Below the pieces are notes generated by a model. That model worked only from the letters and a program-made list of their open reading frames with translations, was not told the DNA's origin and did not search any database. Both the position numbers and the translations under genes were made by a program. Of a DNA stretch of 64,000 bases, positions 9,896-22,813 are shown piece by piece. The stretch's first letter is position 1. Each line of letters opens with the position of its first letter. The stretch is from Tubulanus polymorphus (Eukaryota > Nemertea > Palaeonemertea > Tubulaniformes > Tubulanidae). The stretch is taken from assembly GCF_964204645.1 (NCBI RefSeq), contig NC_134034.1, forward strand, positions 3,132,072-3,196,071. Reading direction: 5' to 3'.

Positions 9896-12800
9896 TTAAT
9901 GGTATCGGCGTTTAGTTTTTACTCGTATCGACTTCATATCAATAGTCAGTATGGTGTAAAGAAGAGGGTTGAGGGACGAGTTGATCGGCAAGAAAAGAAC
10001 CGCCAGCCAAGCCGCCACCTGATTCGGTATCTCGACCCGAAGCACCGCGCAAAACTGCACGATGATCAACGGCAGCCAGCAAAATAAATTACAAAGATTT
10101 ATCACCAAACTCCTGCGTGCTAAAATCAGTTCGGTAGGATCAGCTCTGCCCGAACCGGACCTGCTTCCAGATACAAGTTTGTACATCTGCGCATACATAA
10201 CCATTATCGTAGCGAGTATTGCAGAGTTGAACACGGCGAAAATAGCGAATGAATATTGCCAGGCTTTCACGTCAATCGAAATCAAATGCATAGGTAAGCA
10301 AACCCCAGTAGTACCATAGTAATTGTTACCGAAATAGAATAATTGTGACAGCGGCATTACAGAAATTGTAACTATTGATAACCAACACACGCAACAAAGA
10401 ACATATACACATCTCGGAGATGTGGTTGAGCTTCCAGAAAATGGATTAACAATTTTTGATAATCTATGACGAGTAAGAATAAGGAGAAACGTCAACGAGC
10501 CTTCACATGATAGAGTCACCATGACACCACCGAAATGACAAACATAACTATTCATCCAACGTTCAGAATTAAAATAATAAACTCCTTGATAAACGTAATC
10601 GGCTCCCGCGATCAAAAATAAATAAACCGACATCAAGAAATCACAAGCTGCGATATTGATAATAAGGATGTCGGAAGATACGTTGCGCTTTTCAGAGGAC
10701 GATAGTTGAATTGATCGAAAACGAAATAGAATAACAATACTGTTTGCAAAGAAGCTAAATGAAGCGATAACCCAGATGATAGCTCTGAGGACCGTGTTAC
10801 CCATCAGGTCAGAACAGGAGGAAAATGGATCTGCTTCAGGGAAACACTGGTCAACATTCGGAGCCATGCAGCAAAATTTGTAGGCATCTGATACAATAAA
10901 TGCCAATGATGTCAAATTATCAAAAACACTTTTTTCTGCATTGATTGTTGCAGAATTGTTTGCTATGTCAAGGTTTTTAAGAGCATTCAACCCAAAAAAG
11001 GCATACATTGAAATATACACGATTGTGTTGCCGCTGATATTTAAAGACTGTAGTGATGATAAACCTTTGAAAACGTATTCAGCCAAAACGGACAGAGAAA
11101 GTCCATGAAGATCAAGACCTCGAAGCGACGTCAAACCTTGAAAACTGCCTTCTTCCAAATATCTCAGTGGATTTCCAGCTAAGAATAATTCATTCAAACT
11201 ATACAAACCGGTAAATGTGCTTGCGGATATTGATGTTATGTTGTTGTATGTCAGGTCTAATGTATGTAGATTATGCAATTTTGAAAACGTTTTAGGTAAA
11301 ATGTAAGACAATTTATTAGAGGAAATGTTGAGAAAGCGTAGATAAACGAATGAACGAAATGTCGACGTGTCGATGGTAATTCGGTTACCGGACATAATTA
11401 AAACTCGGGTTGTTGCCGAGAAAAGGCGTGTAATATTTCTTAAATCGGAATCTCCACAATCAATCCGATGCCCTTGACATTTGCAACCTCTAGGGCATGT
11501 AACGTTACAGAAAGCCTCGTCATCGGTGGTACTTATGCAATGCACAACGCCATCACATACTTCAAATTGTGGAATACATCGATTTTCGTGGCCGCACCTA
11601 AACATTCCTGGACATGAAAATGACTCGCAGTCTTGTTCATCTTCTGAATTAGGACAATCTGATTGACCATCGCACACCTGTCTGATCGGTATACAATACG
11701 ATGCTGGACATTTTACAGTACCAATTGGACACTCAAATTCTTCACATCTCAATATATGCTCGACGTTTCTACAAACTGAGTGACCATTTCTCTTTCTTTC
11801 AAGAATACATCTTTTACGTCTCGAATAACAATGGGGAGAACTGAAAGAACACCTTTGTTCATCAGATTCCGTACAGAGATTTGTGAAGTTTGTCGCACAT
11901 TGGTTCTTATCATTGCAATGAACCATAGGATCTACTGTTACATTAGAAGTTATTACTAACTCATCCTCCTCGAGGCTTCCACTGCAATCCACGACACCAT
12001 CCTGATACAACTGAGAACTGATACAGTCTCCACTATTACACAGAAATCCCTGACACAGGTGTGCAGTGCATCCCATTTCATCCGAACCGTCGTTACAATC
12101 AACTACTGCATCACATCTGTTAGACCTACCGACACATTGACCACTTTTGCAGCGAAATTGTGCGGACAAACACGGCGGATGAAAACACGAGCTCTCATCG
12201 GTACCATCCACGCAATCTTGTGCGAAATCACAGAATCCACTTATGGATACAACCTGACCATCATTGCAGTGGAACTGACTGTGTAAATTTCTTTGCGTAC
12301 AATTTAGTTCATCTTCCCCGTGTTGACAGTCGTGTCTGGTATCACATACCCGATGGTCGCTGATACATCTTTGATCGTTACATTTAAACTGCCACGATTT
12401 ACAACCGCTTATAGAAGCTAAATCCTCATCAGTTGCATTGTAGGAACACAAAACAGAATGCGCAGTATCTGTTTGAATTTTCCAGGGTACCAGTTCCCAA
12501 TAAACCGATTGATTATACGTATATTCATCCCTGGTAACAAATGGTTTTATGGCCCTCCATTGATTCCCAGAATCCTTAGTTAAAATAGCCCCATATTGGT
12601 GCTGAAAACGTAATCTGTCGATCAATTCGTAAACGTGTAAATCCTGTATAATACCTATTTCACCACTGATGCCATGACACATTTCTTTTGCGTTGAAAAT
12701 ATCGAGAATCTGATGTTCGTTCCAGTTTGTCAATATTTGATAACAACGTCGAAATACACCTAGCCAACCGAGTGGACATGCCGAGTCGTTATTCTCACGT

Positions 12801-15800
12801 GATAATTTGTCTCTTATTTGAAATTTACTACTTGTCTTCGAAACATTTTCAGTTTTATTTTCACTGATATCGATTTTTTGCGTTTCACAAATGAAACTCG
12901 TGTGAACCTCTTCGATTTGACACGGGAATCGAACCCAGTTCGCCGATCCTCGCGGATTATTCAGTATCATCGCCGTGCACGGCATGTTAACGTCGTTTAT
13001 CGGTTGTTTTCTTTGTGGAGATATCAACCCTCGAATAACTGCTGGTATCGTGTCGTTCTTCGTAGGTTTATACCACTCCGTGTAGCTCAACGGTTTTCCA
13101 TCAGTCCACGCGTAATGACCAGATCTAGACTAGAGATATAGAAAATACAAAATCAAGTGATATACTAAGAACGAAAGGAATTACGCGGAGGAAAACCATT
13201 ATCTACATGCACTAATAGCTGAGTGACGATCATCAGAGCAGACTCGACTATAGTGTTTCCTCGTTACACAGGACCAGATACTTCTTACTTGGGACGAAAT
13301 TCTATATTTGCTATATCCGAAGAATAGTTGTATCCGAGTTCGTTGTAACGAGGTTGCACTGTGTGTGCGTGGTATTCAGTGTACTCACTAGATGTATGAA
13401 TAATTTCAGCTTTATCAAAATCAAATCGATGATTGGTGCTCCAACCATGACTGGCTACGCCTTTATTTATACCAGTAAGTTTTTGGACTATATTTTTTTT
13501 CAATCGGGAGCCGAACCGGGAACCAGGAACCGGGAGCCAGCTTCACGGGGGTTAGATTTTATATACATCGCAGTCTAGGTTAAGGTTTGGCTTGATTACC
13601 TTTGACCAATACACGACTAATTTTATGCTCATAATGATTCGTTTATCCAATAAGGGGAGAGTGACGAAACTTTTCTAAAACAAGTACAAACGGGACTATC
13701 CTCAATGTTGGGGTGTAGATATTCTACTATTGACGGGTTTACCTGCAGTTTCAATCCAATCATCATTATGAGCGCTTCCAGTGAATACGCCTGTTTCAGA
13801 AGTTTCGTGGCGAATAATCTTTTGATAGCCATCATCTCCTGTTCCGTGTTTATGCTCAGAAGATGTCCCGCGTATTTGTGTCTACAGTAAATTTCAGCAT
13901 TCTCCCAATTCAGACGTTCATCGCTGATGTATTTCACGCACGAAATTCCCGAATACATAAATCCAACGTGATTACAATGAACAGCGTCAAAGTGTTTCGT
14001 CTCCAACACATGTTGTAAAATATATTGTATTTGAAATTTAGGGATAGTATTTTTTATTTCGAAATACAAGTAATCATCCATTAAACTATGAAATACGAGC
14101 TCTTTTACTGCGTTATTCCCACATATTTTGGTTTGACGTTGGTTCGCAATGCCTCTCCCATACATTTCCTGAATGAAGAAGATTGGATCATTTTTGCTAA
14201 AGATGTTCGTTGCACAACTTATCGAATCTATTACTTTGATGATGAATCTGTAGTATTGAAAATGCCCTTTTTGCGGGGCGTTAGTCGTAAATTTATAATA
14301 TAAAGACACTGTTGTACGCCCTGCCAATGCCGGATAGTTTGGTGATTGAACGAGTCCACATCTGTTCACTGGTGCAATTGTAATACCAATACTATTAAAA
14401 TCTAATTTGTCATCATGTTTTTTCGATACTAGACATTTATGGCGCAGTTGGACAAATAGTGGACGCCACCAGAAGCCGACCCCACTACCCGTTATTACCG
14501 TGTTTAACACGATAGCATCTTTGAGATATTTGGTATCTATTCTCCAAAACCGGCGACAGGAATATGACCGATCAAGAGAGCAACGGTCGATTTGATATTC
14601 GTGTTCCGATGATACATAGATATTCCCGAAATGAAGGCGTCGGTTTTCGGGTGTAATCACGAGACAGCGTGATGTCGTATTGACCTGCCGTTCCCCCTCC
14701 TTTAAGACGTATCCATCACAGTCAGTAGGACGAAATACGAGATAAGACCTCCTATCGACCGTTAGTGGACCGTAAAAGTTATAAGCGTACGCTACTACAG
14801 TAACCGGTCCGCCTGATGTAATCAGGCTGACGACGGATCGACCGTAGTACGAACCAGGACAATACGGACCATAGCGTCTAGCCGTGAAATTACCGCCGTC
14901 AAATATGTAAAATCCAGCCCGTTCGCAGTTCTCCGACAAAACTGTTAGTTCCATATTCTCTTCACGAACATCAACTTTCGTTCTGAACGGTAATGTATTT
15001 GCGCGATATATGGAGGATTTCTTTGGAAACACTTTGTATGATGCCATGTACTCAGTTTTCTTTTGATTATATATCTACAAAAATTAATATTTCATAGTTC
15101 GATTAACGTATTTTCGGAATGTTCAATCATAATTATCAATTTTAATTTATACTCACTCGAAGATTAGTGACGTGTACATCTTCTGCCGATAGCGAATTCA
15201 CTTTAAATCGTATCGCTTTTGCTAACGGGGTTTCTCGCGTCATTAAAGCGCACAGTATTACGAGAAATCCATCGGATTTCACATTCAGCGATTCCAGGTA
15301 GTTGTAAGCGAGTAAAACGTCAGTTCCTACGACACGTAACCCTTCTAGTTTATAGACACCAATGACGTCACCGGATGTGACGAGATCACGTGTCCAGTTG
15401 AAGACGACGTACTGTAACACCTGCACTGTGATAGACCAGCAGTGTAAGTGTTTTGATCGAGTTATTACGTGTAAACTGTTGACATCGGGAACGAGCACTC
15501 CAGACTCGCGATTAAAGATCTGAATCAGCGGATTAGAGACGTTCCAATCTGATATTCTGTACGGCTTAACTGAAAGTTGTGACTTGAATTGCAGCTGACG
15601 ATAAAGAACAGAGATGTGGGCTTGGTTCGTTTTAGTATAAAATGACAAGGGTGGATGTCCGGTTTGCTCTGGTATAAGTGCCATAGGTTTGCTGCTGGCG
15701 TTCCATCCATCGTAGATTTTAACTGTCGCCGCTTGATCGGCCTCTGGTGTGAGTTTAAAACTTATCATGGTGAAAGTCAGATTCATGGCATTTGGCATTC

Positions 15801-16368
15801 CGATCCATTCCAGAAACATCTGGCAATTCTCCAGACGACTAATTGCGTAATTATATCCTTTCGATGTTTGGATTTCCTTAATTTTGATATCATATTTTCG
15901 GCAGCTGTGACTAATTTTCAACTGACTTCGTTCGAAACGATAAAGGATATAAACTCTACTGCCTCGCAGACCTTCGTCGTTACTACTGAACATCAACGAC
16001 ATCGAATCGTGACGGCGGATTTCATGTTTTCCATTACCACACAATCTGTTATCAGACTCGTAGACGACATAGTTATCACTACAGAATATCGACGGCTCGA
16101 TGTCGTAGTATGCTCGGACGCGGAAAGTTCCCGGTAAAGAGCTGTCGATGAACCAACGACATTCAACACCGCGCGTTAACGACGGATAATTCGGCGAAAC
16201 GATGTAACCGGACGTAGAATCTACGGGGTGCCACGTGTTGTTACAAGACGAACGGACCGTCACAGACGATTCATCGGTAGAGTCTGCGCGTGCGATGCGA
16301 ACTTGACAGACGATAAGTGACGCTATAAACAGCGCTCTCAGCCACTGCTCCATACCGAACAACATCAT
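9896..16368 (-). CDS. Giant chimeric receptor: CUB - C-type lectin x2 - LDLa - LRR - 7TM (GRL101/type C LGR-like)
   Basis: Three minus-strand exons (16368-15157, 15074-13743, 13129-9896) join in phase 0 with good GTGAGT/TTTGTAG and CAG-GTAAAC/CTCTAG sites, giving about 1925 residues. Residues 1-30 are a signal peptide. CUB-like modules follow (SGYIVSPNYPS near 50, a second around 170-280, CGLVQSPNYPAL in exon 2). The first C-type lectin domain is split exactly by intron 2: its WENAEIYC half is in exon 2 and its AWTDGKPLSYTEW half in exon 3. A second lectin-like domain starts near 965. About six LDLa repeats (HGEDE, DGTDE, DGSDE, NSEDE calcium motifs; some degenerate) span roughly 1090-1390. 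An LRR N-cap (CPRGCKCQG) and about seven LRRs precede a 7TM domain at 1625-1915 with NPLLY in TM7 and RHR where DRY is expected. Known relatives are snail GRL101 and RXFP1/2 (LDLa-LRR-7TM); the CUB and lectin front is not part of those. The TTG-started readings of exons 1 and 3 are ignored: an in-frame stop precedes the chosen ATG. Confidence 0.85.
13251..13362. mobile_element. pogo/mariner-type MITE remnant in intron 2 of the chimeric receptor
   Basis: Ends read TAGTGTTTCCTCGTTAC and GTAACGAGGTTGCACTG, a degenerate inverted pair matching the better copies at 39444-39617 and 19118-19278. Those share ACTTGGGACGAAATTCT or a close variant internally. Confidence 0.55.
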
Positions 16369-17261
16369 CACGATACAATGAACGAAATTGCTCAACGATT
16401 CTCAAGTTCTCAGAATTCCATTGCAGTTCGGTTTTCCGATGTTGAGAGACCAAAAACTAACGCAAACTATAAATCATTCGCTTCCCTCGACAACTTCAGA
16501 ATACATTAACAACATTTTGCAGCCACTAATAATTAGTTGCAAGCGATATTCCGCATGGGCCATCATCAAAATATTCCGAGATCCTTAAATTACACAGATA
16601 ACGAGCTTCCCAGTTATTTCCATAGTAGCGATTTCTGGTTTCACGTTTCCACGCGTCGTCATGTCGACGTCCAAATAATAACATTTCAAAATCGCTCATT
16701 AAAATAATTTTTGCTTCGCCCAGGTTAACCTGATGTTAATTTTTTATATGATATTTTATCATTCTTGCTGATGTCTATAAAACGCATTAACCTTACGCAT
16801 TGGTCTTACGTCTGATCTTACAGGTTTTACAGGCGCGCGTTCGAACGACGTTATTTAGACCTGCCTGAATTTGGCGTAATCCAATTTTGACCTGACCAAA
16901 CGTTCGCACTTGTAAAATGTCCGTTCCAAATTGGCCCGGTTCAAAGAGCGAGTCAGGCCCGTTTCAAATTTTAAAACGAGCTAATTCTGTCAGCGTGGAC
17001 AGAAACTGGTACCGGGTTAGTTCGTAATCGTTCTCCGCAGTATTTGGCATTTGTCTAATGAAAGGGCGGGGTGGTAGGTAAGAAAGTATTCGACGGTTAA
17101 TCTAACTGAGACGTCAAAGTATTGAAATTTTCAGATAATCCCTTCGTGACCACAGAATCCGGTCCTTTTGTCGGATGGACTATTATACATAGTCTTTGCC
17201 ATGATCAATCAGCTTCAGGTAAAATCTCCTGTGACCCTGGGTCTCACTGAAATCGCAACTT
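16369..17261. other. Intergenic, upstream of the chimeric receptor
   Basis: Promoter side of the receptor gene; no clear TATA box. Around 16830-17010 short alternating CCTGACC/GGTCAGG-like motifs (GACCTGCCTGAA, TGACCTGACCAA, CAGGCCCG) suggest an old MITE. No coding region. Confidence 0.35.
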
Positions 17262-17440
17262 TACGGAAGCCCCTAGGTGACATACGAGATAATTATTTCA
17301 TAATTTCGACTTTTTATGTCGAAATTCGACATAAGTCATCGACATGATTAACTCGAAATTCGACATGATATGTCGAATTGCGACATAATAAGTCGAAATT
17401 GTGAAAATATCATCTCGTATGTCACCCAGGGGCTTCCGTA
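17262..17440. mobile_element. 179-bp MITE with perfect-looking 6-bp target duplication
   Basis: Terminal inverted repeats TACGGAAGCCCC-AGGTGACATACGAGAT (left) and the inverse at the right, about 29 bp with one mismatch and one shifted base. The flanks on both sides read CAACTT (17256-17261 and 17441-17446). The interior is a set of smaller palindromes around TGTCGAAATTCGACA. No coding capacity. A 6-bp duplication does not fit Tc1/mariner (TA), so a different transposase family is expected. Confidence 0.75.
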
Positions 17441-17532
17441 CAACTTAACTTGCAGGCCATTCTATTTTCCAAGGCGTGCAGGGATGTTGATTGTGGCCGA
17501 GGATTTTGTCTCAGCAATTAACCTGTTATATA

Positions 17533-18024
17533 TGGTGGCTGATTCGGACCATACTAAAAAAATTTTTTGTACGGCTAGAGCAACGATAAAAAAATTTTTA
17601 CAGTGGCCCTTTTTTGGTTTTCTCGCGCGAGAATTCAAAACTTTTGGTTTTCTCGCGTGAGAAAACCAAAAGTTTTGAGTTCTCGCGCAGGAAAACAAAA
17701 TGGGCCATTGTAGAAAAATTTTCAAACTAAAATGTTTAGTTTTCTCGTGCGAGAAAACCGAACGTTTTGAATTCTCGCGCGAGAAAACCAAACTTGTTGA
17801 ATTCTCGCGCGAGAAAACCAAAATTTTTTGAATTCTCGCGTGAGATACCAAAATTTTTTGAATTCTCGCGCGAGAAAACCAAACTTTTTGAATTCTCGCG
17901 CGAGGAAACCAAAAGTTTTGAATTTTCGCGTGAGAAAGCCAAAAAACGGGCCAATGTGAAAAAGTTTTTATCGGTGCTTTAGCCGTACAGAAAATTTTTT
18001 TAGTATGGCCCGAATCAGCCACCA
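17533..18024. mobile_element. 492-bp MITE with long TIRs and tandem CpG palindromes
   Basis: Inverted terminal repeats of about 75 bp start TGGTGGCTGATTCGG and end CCGAATCAGCCACCA, flanked by TA on both sides, as for Tc1/mariner-type insertion. The interior holds about ten copies of a ~32-bp unit built on the palindrome TTCTCGCGCGAGAA, some in each orientation. Because the unit is palindromic it stays open on both strands and produces long meaningless reading frames. Confidence 0.75.
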
Positions 18025-18286
18025 TAGTTATCCATATAGTTTTTCAACTGAAGCATATTAATATAGTAATCGTTTATCATCTACGATGTATGAAATGTAC
18101 ATTCCGAATGGAAAGACCAGACATGAGAAACCCTGGAAATAAGAAGCATGATATTCATGACTCTAACATTAAGATGCATGAAAAATAAGCAACCAGTTAT
18201 CTCCATCCGGTGATTGCACACCTATAGAACCCCAAGATCCATCGCGTATAGCATCTATTCGTCTTTACTTAGTTCATTGAAACTTA

Positions 18287-18562
18287 TTGATATTCATTAC
18301 ATTTGTTACATTTGTTTCTAACTTACCAAGTTCCCTGGGCCTGGCTTTATACTGTTTTTTGCTGGCTGCACAAGATGGTAATAAGACAAATGCCGTTGCC
18401 CAGAAAACTTCGCCTAACTTGGACCTACCTAATCACCGACACCAGGTTGAAAGTGAAATGCACTTTGTAATAGAATGTCCGTGCTACGACGAATTTCGCT
18501 TAGACCTATACTCGCATCGCAAATTAGTCATGACAACTTTCGGCAAGAAATTTACTCACTGA
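18287..18562 (+). mobile_element. LINE reverse-transcriptase C-terminal fragment
   Basis: The reading frame contains VESEMHFVIECPCYDEFR. This matches the C-terminal CCHC-like segment that follows the reverse transcriptase in CR1/Jockey-type LINEs (pattern ExHFxxECPxYxxxR). Nothing of the polymerase fingers or palm is present, so this is a dead fragment. Confidence 0.6.
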
Positions 18563-20064
18563 TTATCAAATAAAAAACACCTTGGAAACTTCTTGATTCG
18601 AGCATGGTTTAAGAGAAATTCCATCGTCAATATCAGTTTAGAATCACTTTTTTGTATCCTATACAATTTTTTGTATATATTAATGATCACATTTGCAAGA
18701 CTTGTTAATGTAAATGCTATGTTAAAGTGATTTGTAAGCCATACATGGCTCGGTACGCTGGATCCTCTTACACGTAAATTCATGTATGTATTATGTCGTA
18801 CATGTCACTATAATACAAAAATACGATACAATACAAAAATTCATTTTTCCGAGGTAAGCGAAAGTCCGAGCTTACGATAGGAACACGCAAAGTGCTTTCT
18901 AGAAAATTCACTACATTGGGATTTAGTTTCCTGGCTAGGAAAGATGAACCAGGGATTTGGCTTTTTGTTGAAATTTTTCTACCTCGTGTTGTAAAAATGT
19001 GGATTTTCTTATTCGTAATTCAGAAATATGTTGTATTCCTTTCTCATGTCCGCAGGACGCTACCGCGATATCATTCTTACGAGAACCTAGCAGCAGTAAG
19101 TCTTATGCCGTACACAACCGTGGAACCTCGTTACAGCGAACTCGACGGGACCGGAAAATATGTTCGTTATAACCGATAGTTCGCTCTATCCAAAATGAAA
19201 TCAATCAAATTACTTGGGACGAAATTCTTTATCCGATGAATCGTTGTATCGGGGTCCGTTATAACGAGGTCCCACTGTATAGGCCAACTGATAATTCACT
19301 GGGTCTTAAAAAATGGAAAATAGAAACAAAATTCGATTGAACAAATTAAGCTAAATTAATTTTGTCAATGTGTCAAATCCGTGTCCTCAAACCAAAAAAC
19401 GTAGCTCAGATCGTTTTGATACATTGGTACATATATGTTTGTAATATTTTAGGATGTAATATTTCGTGATCTTTAGGGACGATATTTTTCTTGCGATACT
19501 GACATATAGCCCATGTACTATATATTATTTGTTACATCATTTCATCCCATGATTCATCTTCATTTCACCTCCTCATACATTTCATGTGGAGAGTTGAACC
19601 GTCGGTCAGTTTACCATATCGGGTAAGGAAATCCGATCCCGACGGTGAGATTCTCTACTTCCATCATTTTAGAATATAGTAGTATCCCTCCCTCGATCAT
19701 CGCCATTCGTACCAGTCGGTTATAATAAACCTTACATATATTCAAATTCACGAGTGGACGTTTTTTATTTTACGGAACCAGGCAGATATTTCACGGACAT
19801 TATAAGATCACTTCTGAGCTATTCCCATATATCAATACCATCGATATACCCTCTCCACCCGACTCAACACTACGTTTTAGTGTCTATTTTAGCGTTCAAA
19901 CTAGAATATATAACGCAGTTTTATATTTCACTGAAACCTTCAATTTCTAGCAGGGTTTTGTCACTATGATATGTATAGAAATAATCATAGACGTGCGCTT
20001 TCCCGAGCCGCAGTGTTCAGCCGTCTGAGGACGGACTCAGTGTCGTCTGCGTTCTGATAATGAC
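18563..20064. other. Intergenic with a pogo-type MITE, otherwise no gene
   Basis: Apart from the MITE at 19118-19278 nothing is recognised. The stretch 19580-19740 may hold the 5' flank of the following GPCR. Short ORFs have no domain. Confidence 0.4.
19118..19278. mobile_element. pogo/mariner-type MITE
   Basis: Left end ACCGTGGAACCTCGTTACAG, right end CGTTATAACGAGGTCCCACTG, followed by TA. Internal TTACTTGGGACGAAATTCT is shared with the copy at 13251-13362. The CAGTGGAACCTCG type of terminus is familiar from Tigger/pogo-like MITEs. Confidence 0.6.
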
Positions 20065-21266
20065 ATGAATGAGTCGACTGAAGTTACCTCACTGGAACCT
20101 GCGAACAACTTCACTACAGCCGCCACTTACACGATCACAACTCATCGTCAGGTCTACTCGCCCGGTGACGCGTTTTTTCGATTCATTTTATACATTAACA
20201 ATGGAAACCAACACATCAGACACCTACTTCTGTTTCCAATGGGAAATTTCTTCAATACCGTGACTATAGTTTTACTGATAAAATGTCGGAGGTGTCAGTC
20301 GGTTCGTTACACGTTCCCCTATCTGATGGCTATTGCGATCACTGATCAAACTATCATCACATATCACATGATTCTCGATTTCGCCCGAAATGTGATCGAT
20401 TTCCTCTACAGAATTGGATTAAACAGGTGTTTTATATTTTACATGTCACTAACAGACGTCAAAAGACGATGTCCATATATTTATTATTTCTATTACTATT
20501 TTCAATATATGCCGAGAAGGTTGATTCCTTTCTGTTACGTCACAAGTCTGCTCTACCGTCCGGCCATTGCCGTATCAAACTACACAGTTTTAGTGATCGT
20601 TATGGAACGATTTATTTCGATTCGTTTTCCGTTCTTTCACTTACGCACTTCACCGTTAAACGGCGTAAACTGGCGATAGCTGCCGTCGTTTTGTGGGCTT
20701 ACGTTTTACAAGTACGTAGGCTTATTACACAAAGTGCCGTAAGTCTCCGGCAACGTAGAAGATACAGACACAATGAAACCATTTACGAATGGAGATGTGA
20801 CCGTCCTGATTTTATTTCAAATAAAATTCCGGCATTTCTAAAACCATTTGCCGAAGAGGTCTTACCGTGTTTTCCCATAATTATGCTATCAGTAATAACT
20901 GCTGTGACGCGTAATAAAAGATCAGATCTGAGAGCGTCGAGAAGAACAGATCGCCATCAATCTTCAGCCAGTAAAACTCTTCTTGCTCTTGTCATAATGT
21001 TCGTAGTGCTTGTTTTGCCCGAAGAATTATGCACATTCGTCGATTATCTATACTCATTTCTATTTAGGGTTTTTAAGACTGCTGGTAAACGGTCCGCTTA
21101 CTCGAACACACACGACGTACTTAGACACACGGTCATAGCGAGAGAGTCACTTCAAATATTCCGACAATCAGCTTTCTGCGTTAACTTTTTCATTTACATA
21201 GGAACAATTCCAGTTTTCCGAAAACAATTTATGCACTTGTTCACCAGTTTGAAAAAAAGAAGTTAA
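20065..21266 (+). pseudogene. Rhodopsin-family GPCR with one frameshift between TM3 and TM4
   Basis: Two overlapping frames together make one receptor. The first (20065-20679) starts MNESTEVTSLEP, an N-glycosylated head. It covers TM1 (LLLFPMGNFFNTVTIVLLI), TM2 with LMAIAITD, and TM3 ending VLVIVMERFISIRFPFF, a clear ERF version of DRY. It runs into a stop at 20677. The second frame, usable from about 20640, continues with THFTVKRRKLAIAAVVLWAY (TM4), TM5 near 20860, TM6 (LLALVIMFVVLVLPEE) and TM7 (FCVNFFIYIGTIPVFRKQF) to the stop at 21266. A one-base shift near 20640-20670 explains the break. No GT-AG intron fits there. The two halves otherwise keep hydrophobic pattern and motifs, so the lesion is recent, or is a sequencing or assembly error. 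Closest type: invertebrate peptide orphan receptors like the one at 6225-7340. Confidence 0.75.
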
Positions 21267-22004
21267 ACGAACGAATCTAAAACAGAACATAAATGAACCT
21301 GAAGATATAACGAGAAACGAACTTAGAAGTTCAGGTGATAACACCCGCACTGACTGGAAAGAGGATGGAAAAAAGTAATCGCTAGAATAACAATAAAGGG
21401 TTTTCTGCTACCTTGTATAAAAACCCATCTTCACCCGGTAAGGGACTCGAGCCCCCTACGCCAAAGCTGTTCCCCGAATTTGCCGGAGTATTTCCGTTAC
21501 GCCGTTGCCGTCTAGTGAGTACACAATCGAGTTGCAACGTCCGGAGGAAAGTGGACGTATTTCCCGACAAAATACAAACAGATACAATGCCCATCTACGG
21601 TTCGGCTTCTAAAATAGAAGCTCGAAAACGAATCCAACACGAATCCAATCCTTTTTCGAAATTGGTTTCGTTTGGCCGAAGGGTCGTCATCGCGATGGGG
21701 TGGGTATGGGGAATGGATATGTTCTCTTGTGCCTTGGAATTCAGACCCCACACTTTATTCCTGATATGTAAAGGATTCGAACCCATTTCTGCTTCAGTCT
21801 TGCTAGGATGGCAAAAATTGAATCACCCATCAACCTCGACGGAAAGGAGGTTTCGGACTCTCTAAGTCATGTGACCATGATTGGAGGCAAACGGATTCTC
21901 CGCCCTGAGAAGAAAGTACACCCCACGGTTGGTAAAGGGACGTGAACATTTTGAAAACATAACAAGGTCATTTACAATATATACAAATACAGTTTACTAC
22001 ATGT
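21267..22004. other. Intergenic, SINE-like remnants
   Basis: AAAGGGTTTTCTGCTACCTTGTA near 21396 resembles ATAACGGGYTTTCTGC sequences near 28899 and 49373, a short dispersed repeat. GGATTCGAACCCATTTCTGC near 21774 is B-box-like. No gene is supported. Confidence 0.4.
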
Positions 22005-22660
<656 letters not shown>

Positions 22661-22813
22661 CGGACCGCACTGTACACTAGCGACACCTGGCGAATAATGG
22701 TGGAATACCGCTTGCCACAGTAGCGTTGTCAGTACACCATTTCAACTGGTTTTGAATAATTCACGTACTTCACGGAAATTGCCGGAAATTCCCGATTGAA
22801 CTCGTCGCGAATC

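Noticed and set aside
17462-18025. 187-aa reading frame and its opposite-strand partner (NSRARKP / FSREN repeats)
   Set aside because: Produced by palindromic repeats inside a MITE; both strands stay open for the same reason.
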